16,249 nt of DNA from an uncultured Flavobacteriales bacterium (GTDB lineage: Bacteria > Bacteroidota > Bacteroidia > Palsa-965), in the NCBI GenBank assembly GCA_946478675.1, contig CAMLEF010000065.1, positions 1-16,249 of the forward strand. The letters run 5' to 3'. The translations under genes and the position numbers were made by a program. Positions 13,246-16,249 of the stretch are shown in pieces. The notes under the pieces are model-generated. The model saw only the letters and a program-made list of their open reading frames with translations, ran no database searches and had not been told where the DNA came from. Each line of letters opens with the position of its first letter. Position 1 is the first letter of the stretch.

Positions 13246-13461
13246 ATGGTAAACGGAGAAATGGCCCGCATCTTTATGAAAAGCGGCAAGCAGCAAATGG
13301 GCCTCCTGCTGAATGACATCAACATGCCCGAAGCGTTCGACGAAGGCGTGAAATTTATCCCGCACAGCAACGTCGGCAACTGGCTCGAATCGTATTCCAG
13401 TGATCTCGTACAAATCCTCGACAGCAGCGAAGTCGAAGGCATCGATCTCTTTATGAAATAG
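13246..13461 (+). CDS. Small protein of unknown function (71 residues)
   Basis: Starts MVNGEMARIFMKSGKQQMGL and ends SSEVEGIDLFMK. There is no signal peptide or membrane helix, so it is probably a soluble cytoplasmic protein; it is acidic in its second half and carries five Met. I recognise no family. Reasons to call it a gene: a -7-like box at 13215-13222, codon use like the neighbours (GGC, CTG, AAC, ATC preferred), no overlap with another gene, and a heptad hairpin beginning five bases after its TAG, as for other genes here. Related heptad hairpins lie on both sides of it (13090-13165 and 13467-13556), which is odd for a single ordinary gene. Confidence 0.65.
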   Translation: MVNGEMARIFMKSGKQQMGLLLNDINMPEAFDEGVKFIPHSNVGNWLESYSSDLVQILDSSEVEGIDLFMK

Positions 13462-13466
13462 ACATT

Positions 13467-13563
13467 AGTTTGGAGTTGGGAGTTTTGAGTTCGGAGTGTC
13501 ACAAATTGCAGAATACTCCGAACCCCAAACTCCCAACTCCGAACTAACAACTCCGAACTTTTC
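13467..13563 (+). terminator. AGTTNGG-type heptad hairpin after the 71-codon gene, probable terminator
   Basis: The left arm 13467-13497 has four 7-nt units of AGTTNGG type. The right arm 13515-13556 has six consecutive 7-nt units, mostly ACTCCGA/ACTCCCA, of which the first four complement the left arm. ACTTTTCCTT follows on the plus strand, a weak T-tract. The right arm has two surplus units. It is the same unit family as 13090-13165. Positions 13564-13684 hold no recognisable gene. Confidence 0.7.
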
Positions 13564-13684
13564 CTTCCCCATTTTAATTTAAGCCCGCTACCGTAATCGT
13601 TCTTTTGGTCGTTCACTTGTTTGGGCCTTGCGCAGCCATCGTATACGGGGAAATGTTCTGCTGCAACGAGGCTTTCTCTTCAAC

Positions 13685-13725
13685 AAAAAACCACAGCTAC
13701 TTGCGTGACTGTGGTTTTCTTTTTT
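13685..13725. terminator. Bidirectional intrinsic terminator between convergent genes
   Basis: CCACAG (13691-13696) and CTGTGG (13709-13714) form the stem across a 12-nt loop, flanked by AAAAAA (13685-13690) and TTTTCTTTTTT (13715-13725), so a T-tract follows on either strand. It lies 15 nt after the stop of the minus-strand DUF3857 gene and can also catch read-through from the left. Confidence 0.85.
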
Positions 13726-13740
13726 CCAGGAATACGTTCC

Positions 13741-15732
13741 TTAATCTTTCTCGAAATACACGACGATCTTGTTGAAGTCGGCTGAAGCGTTGATCACGTT
13801 CCGGAAATCGGTGTAGCCGTTGCGCGGGTAAAACGTCTTGCGGTAATTTTCTTCGACCGTCACCGTCACGATGCGGCCTTCCTGCTTGTACGAGCTGACG
13901 AATTCCATCGTACGTGTCGTGTCCTCCAGCGGATGCACATCCATGTTCAGCGCATCGAGATTGGTGACGTGATATCCCTGCGGAACTTCGAAACGGATCT
14001 CGCGGTGAAAACCGTGCGGATAAGCCAGTACCATGTCCGTGCGACGCTGCTGCGCCTGGTACATCTCCACCTGCGGCCCGATCACTTCGCCGACTTTGAA
14101 AATATATTTTCCGCAGGCGTATTCCACCAGCGAATTCGTCGAATAATCCGCTTCGATGCGGAACGGCTGGTAATACAGCGTATCGTCGGAATTGTAACCG
14201 GAAACAAAAATGTTCTTCGGCTGCGCATCACCGGCCGCATTCTTCAGCAGCTCTTTCATCGCATCGCGGCGATCGTCGGCGCTGAGGAACGGGTACACCG
14301 GCTGAATAAACGACGCCGCATAACCGGTATACGTTTGTTTCATGTGCAGGATCGCTTCGCCTTTGGAGAGATCGAATTTCACATCGGCGTACAAACCGTT
14401 GATGCTTTGCGTCCAGTCCGTCGTGCCGATCGGCTTCACCGTTCCTACTGCGCTCGTCTCCCCGCCCAGCGTCACCGCGCGAATGTACAGGCCATCCTGT
14501 GCCGTCCAGTTCGGTGTTACGAAACCGTAGCGCGTGAATTGCTCCGAAGGCGAGATGTAGCCTTTCGTATCCGGAAAATACAGGAGAAAATGTTGCAAGT
14601 ACGTCCACGAATCAAAATCGCCGTCGAACTGTTTGTCGAAGCGGTCGCTGGTGAGCACGATCTCGGTGCGTACGTCGGCAATGCTGAAGAGCGTGTAATA
14701 CAAACGCATGATGCCGAATTCGGAAGCGAGCTTCGTCTGCATGATGCCGGTAATGCGATCGTACTTGTCGCCTTCCGCATCTTCGCGCACGGTGAAATGC
14801 GTCTTCAGGTAGCTTTCGATCTTGCGGATGCGTTCCGCTTCATTGGAGAAAGGCCCGATCGCCATGCGCTGGTAAAGCGCTTCGCACATGCGCCGTTCCG
14901 TCGGTGTCGCGTCGTTGATGGCTTTGAAATAACCGTCGGCAGCATCGTTCCACGTATACAAGCGTTTCTTGCGGCTGTTCGAAAGATTGTACGCGAGCTT
15001 GTACTCCACGCGCGGGTAAGCGGCATCCTGCGCCGAATACGTTTCATCTTCGAAACCCTGGATGCTGTCGGCAGTGAACGACAAACCATTCTTGTCGTCG
15101 TTGCGGTCTTCTTCGGTCAGTTCCGGCAAACCGTTGTACGCTTTCGCATCGTATTTCAGGTGCGACGGCGCAAGAATTTCCAGCGAGATCTCGCGGTAAT
15201 CGTACGAACTGCGGTACACCTCCGTACCGAACATGCGGAACGGTTTTTTCACCGTGTAGAGATACTCCACTTCGCCGCCGATCTCGACGCCTTCCAGCGC
15301 AAAGATCTTGAACGGGCCGTGGTTATCGTAGTTCTCTACGTCTTTCACGTGGCTTTTATCGAAGACGATCTGCTTGCCGTCTTTCGAAATGAAACGCGCC
15401 TGCAGGTCCACAACTTCCGTTACGCCGGTCATCGGGATGTACACTTTGTTGTATTCTTCGATCGCGTTATCCGAATTCAGGCGGACGATGACGTGCTTCG
15501 TGTAATACGTGTTCGCTTCGGCCTTTGCGCCTTCACCTTCGAAGAAAATTTCGATGATGCGTTTGTCTTTCAGGATGACGGCGCTCTTCTTCGCCTCTTC
15601 CGGCGTGAGCTTGTACGGACGACGCTCTTCTTCCCAGGAATAACGTTTCCATTCCGGCTTGGGAATACGCTGCGCCCAGGCGAACTGAACGACGAGCAGC
15701 AGGGTGATGGTCAGGAGTCGTGTGGTTTTTTT
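13741..15732 (-). CDS. Exported DUF3857 protein with degenerate transglutaminase-like domain; start codon missing
   Basis: 663 codons are open from the stop at 13741 back to AAA at 15732. The N-terminus reads KKTTRLLTITLLLVV then QFAWAQ, a clear Sec signal peptide lacking only its Met. Then DUF3857: an all-beta region with YYTKHVIVRL, YNKVYIPMTG and an LEGVEIGGEVEYLYTVKKPF segment; then a transglutaminase-like segment (about 296-361, RKIESYLKTHFTVRED and GIMQTKLASEFGIMRLYYTL) in which the usual G-x-C catalytic position has no Cys; then a beta-rich C-terminus (DUF3858-like). The family is widespread in Bacteroidota, periplasmic, role unsettled. No ATG, GTG or TTG occurs in frame upstream before a TAA; the codon where ATG should stand (15733-15735) reads ACC. 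The first in-frame start is a GTG at 15444, which would remove the signal peptide and 96 codons. Confidence 0.85.
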   Translation of the reverse strand, partial: KKTTRLLTITLLLVVQFAWAQRIPKPEWKRYSWEEERRPYKLTPEEAKKSAVILKDKRIIEIFFEGEGAKAEANTYYTKHVIVRLNSDNAIEEYNKVYIPMTGVTEVVDLQARFISKDGKQIVFDKSHVKDVENYDNHGPFKIFALEGVEIGGEVEYLYTVKKPFRMFGTEVYRSSYDYREISLEILAPSHLKYDAKAYNGLPELTEEDRNDDKNGLSFTADSIQGFEDETYSAQDAAYPRVEYKLAYNLSNSRKKRLYTWNDAADGYFKAINDATPTERRMCEALYQRMAIGPFSNEAERIRKIESYLKTHFTVREDAEGDKYDRITGIMQTKLASEFGIMRLYYTLFSIADVRTEIVLTSDRFDKQFDGDFDSWTYLQHFLLYFPDTKGYISPSEQFTRYGFVTPNWTAQDGLYIRAVTLGGETSAVGTVKPIGTTDWTQSINGLYADVKFDLSKGEAILHMKQTYTGYAASFIQPVYPFLSADDRRDAMKELLKNAAGDAQPKNIFVSGYNSDDTLYYQPFRIEADYSTNSLVEYACGKYIFKVGEVIGPQVEMYQAQQRRTDMVLAYPHGFHREIRFEVPQGYHVTNLDALNMDVHPLEDTTRTMEFVSSYKQEGRIVTVTVEENYRKTFYPRNGYTDFRNVINASADFNKIVVYFEKD

Positions 15733-16117
15733 GGTTTGGGCGGTGCGGGGGGGGGGGGGGGTATTTTATGTAGGGTCACCGTGTGGGTGTAAGACACAAT
15801 GAGCTTAGAGACGAAATCGTTGCCATGCGCGAAATCCGACGGCATAATCATCAGCGTTTTGATCCAGATCGTTTTTTTGCAGACTGATCTCTTCAGAAGG
15901 ATCCATGGCTGCCACAGGCGAAAGCCTACCAGCCGAGCGTGCCGGCGACGTACGTGCGGCACCGGCCGGAACCGCACGGCGGCACCCATGCCGCTCGCTC
16001 CGTCCCATGTCGCCGCGGTGCGGGCCGCATGCGTCCATGCCGGCGACCCCGACGGGCGTTTCGTAGATCCCTGGCATACTCTGGCCGACGGTTCTCACGG
16101 ATGATCGGCCGGGGGCG
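15733..16117. other. Probable chimeric junction region, no supported gene
   Basis: Three parts. First, 15733-15761 is a G-rich stretch ending in 15 consecutive G (15747-15761). Second, 15762 to about 15905 is of medium GC; a minus-strand frame reads MDPSEEISLQKNDLDQNA and ends at 15805, but has no family signal. Third, from about 15909 composition becomes strongly GC-rich (CCGGCG, GCCGCGG words), unlike the rest of the window and like actinomycete DNA. A GGATCC overlapping CCATGG (15899-15908) sits at the change. ORFs here lack consistent codon bias. Confidence 0.6.
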
Positions 16118-16249
16118 ATGAAGAAAGCGGTTGCGTCCACGCTGCTGGCGGCGCTCGCCGTCGCCGGTGTCACGGGATGCTCCGGCTCGGCTCACCGTAC
16201 GGCGCACACCACCGAGGTGGCCGCCGAGTCCAGCCCCGCCCCCGTGGCG
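16118..16249 (+). CDS. Lipoprotein, actinomycete-like, 5' part only
   Basis: 44 codons, open at the window end. MKKAVASTLLAALAVAGVTG followed by Cys21 is a lipoprotein signal: KK n-region, Ala/Leu core and the lipobox VTGC. The mature part starts CSGSAHRTAHTTEVAAESS and ends in Pro/Ala-rich linker sequence, typical of Streptomyces-type secreted lipoproteins. Third codon positions are G or C in 38 of 44 codons, much higher than the genes to the left. A GGGGG five bases before the ATG could be a Shine-Dalgarno sequence, a feature the other genes lack. The function is not readable from this fragment. Confidence 0.65.
   Translation, partial: MKKAVASTLLAALAVAGVTGCSGSAHRTAHTTEVAAESSPAPVA

Noticed and set aside
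13467..13563. CRISPR array
   Set aside because: The repeats are 7 nt with no spacers and form a mirrored hairpin; no cas gene is present.
13179..13616. 145-codon minus-strand open frame through the heptad hairpin
   Set aside because: It includes heptad repeat sequence, lies antisense to the small ORF and shows no domain; its start region (NDQKNDYGSGLKLKW) was looked at but nothing supports a gene.
13564..13684. Small RNA gene ending at the 13685-13725 terminator
   Set aside because: There is a terminator, but no convincing promoter or conserved structure could be read; left unannotated.
13933..15792. 619-codon plus-strand open frame opposite the DUF3857 gene
   Set aside because: Same antisense effect; the minus-strand frame has signal peptide and family features. 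It also runs through the G run and suspected join.
15711..15989. Minus-strand frame reading a poly-proline tract through the G run
   Set aside because: The prolines come only from the homopolymer; the frame crosses the suspected join and overlaps the DUF3857 N-terminus in another frame.
15926..16207. Minus-strand open frames opposite the lipoprotein start
   Set aside because: High-GC DNA has few stops on either strand; the Arg-rich products show no domain, while the plus strand has a lipobox signal.

Overview
The window (16,249 bp) reads as a Bacteroidota chromosome fragment, with a short foreign-looking segment at its right end. The Bacteroidota assignment (probably a Chitinophagia- or Sphingobacteriia-like lineage) rests on several things. 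The gene families fit: a fused E1 alpha/beta 2-oxoacid dehydrogenase, a Tsp-type S41 protease, a TlpA-like thioredoxin, a DUF3857 protein, a stand-alone CarboxypepD_reg-like domain, a MORN_2/YwqK-like protein and an FGE-like domain on a membrane anchor. Shine-Dalgarno sequences are generally absent, several genes have TAnnTTTG-type -7 boxes, and exported proteins have A|Q signal cleavage sites. No rRNA, tRNA, CRISPR array, insertion sequence or prophage was seen.

Layout. Positions 1-5745 hold four minus-strand genes: a truncated alpha/beta hydrolase, a Tsp/Prc-like periplasmic protease, a membrane-anchored thioredoxin and the E1 fusion, whose last codons are frameshifted. A divergent region (5746-6003) leads to a plus-strand group at 6004-9918: an ECF sigma factor overlapping a membrane protein with an FGE-like ectodomain, an orphan exported protein, a small exported CarboxypepD-like protein and an exported MORN-repeat protein ending in a clean terminator. 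On the minus strand follow an Uup-like ABC-F ATPase (9991-11880) and a rhomboid protease with a histidine-rich tail (12190-13020). A 71-codon orphan gene sits at 13246-13461 (+), and a DUF3857 protein runs leftwards from 15732 to 13741.

The most distinctive non-coding signal is a set of intergenic hairpins whose arms are tandem arrays of about 7 nt. The sequence of the unit differs between loci. They lie at 3016-3068, 3619-3680, 9208-9267, 13090-13165 and 13467-13556, with a related 4-nt version at 5877-5953 and an unpaired array at 5797-5837. Several begin within 0-5 nt of a stop codon; others lie between divergent genes, where they cannot be terminators of the neighbours. A different REP-like hairpin family occupies 11896-12190. 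These elements are the best candidates here for something poorly described.

The right end looks chimeric. The DUF3857 reading frame is intact back to its KK signal-peptide start but has no start codon. At exactly that point the sequence passes into a C-rich stretch and a 15-G run, then about 140 bp of unclear origin, then GC-rich DNA carrying the first 44 codons of an actinomycete-like lipoprotein (GC at third positions 38/44). An assembly or library join is the simplest reading, and nothing biological should be built on synteny across 15733-16117.
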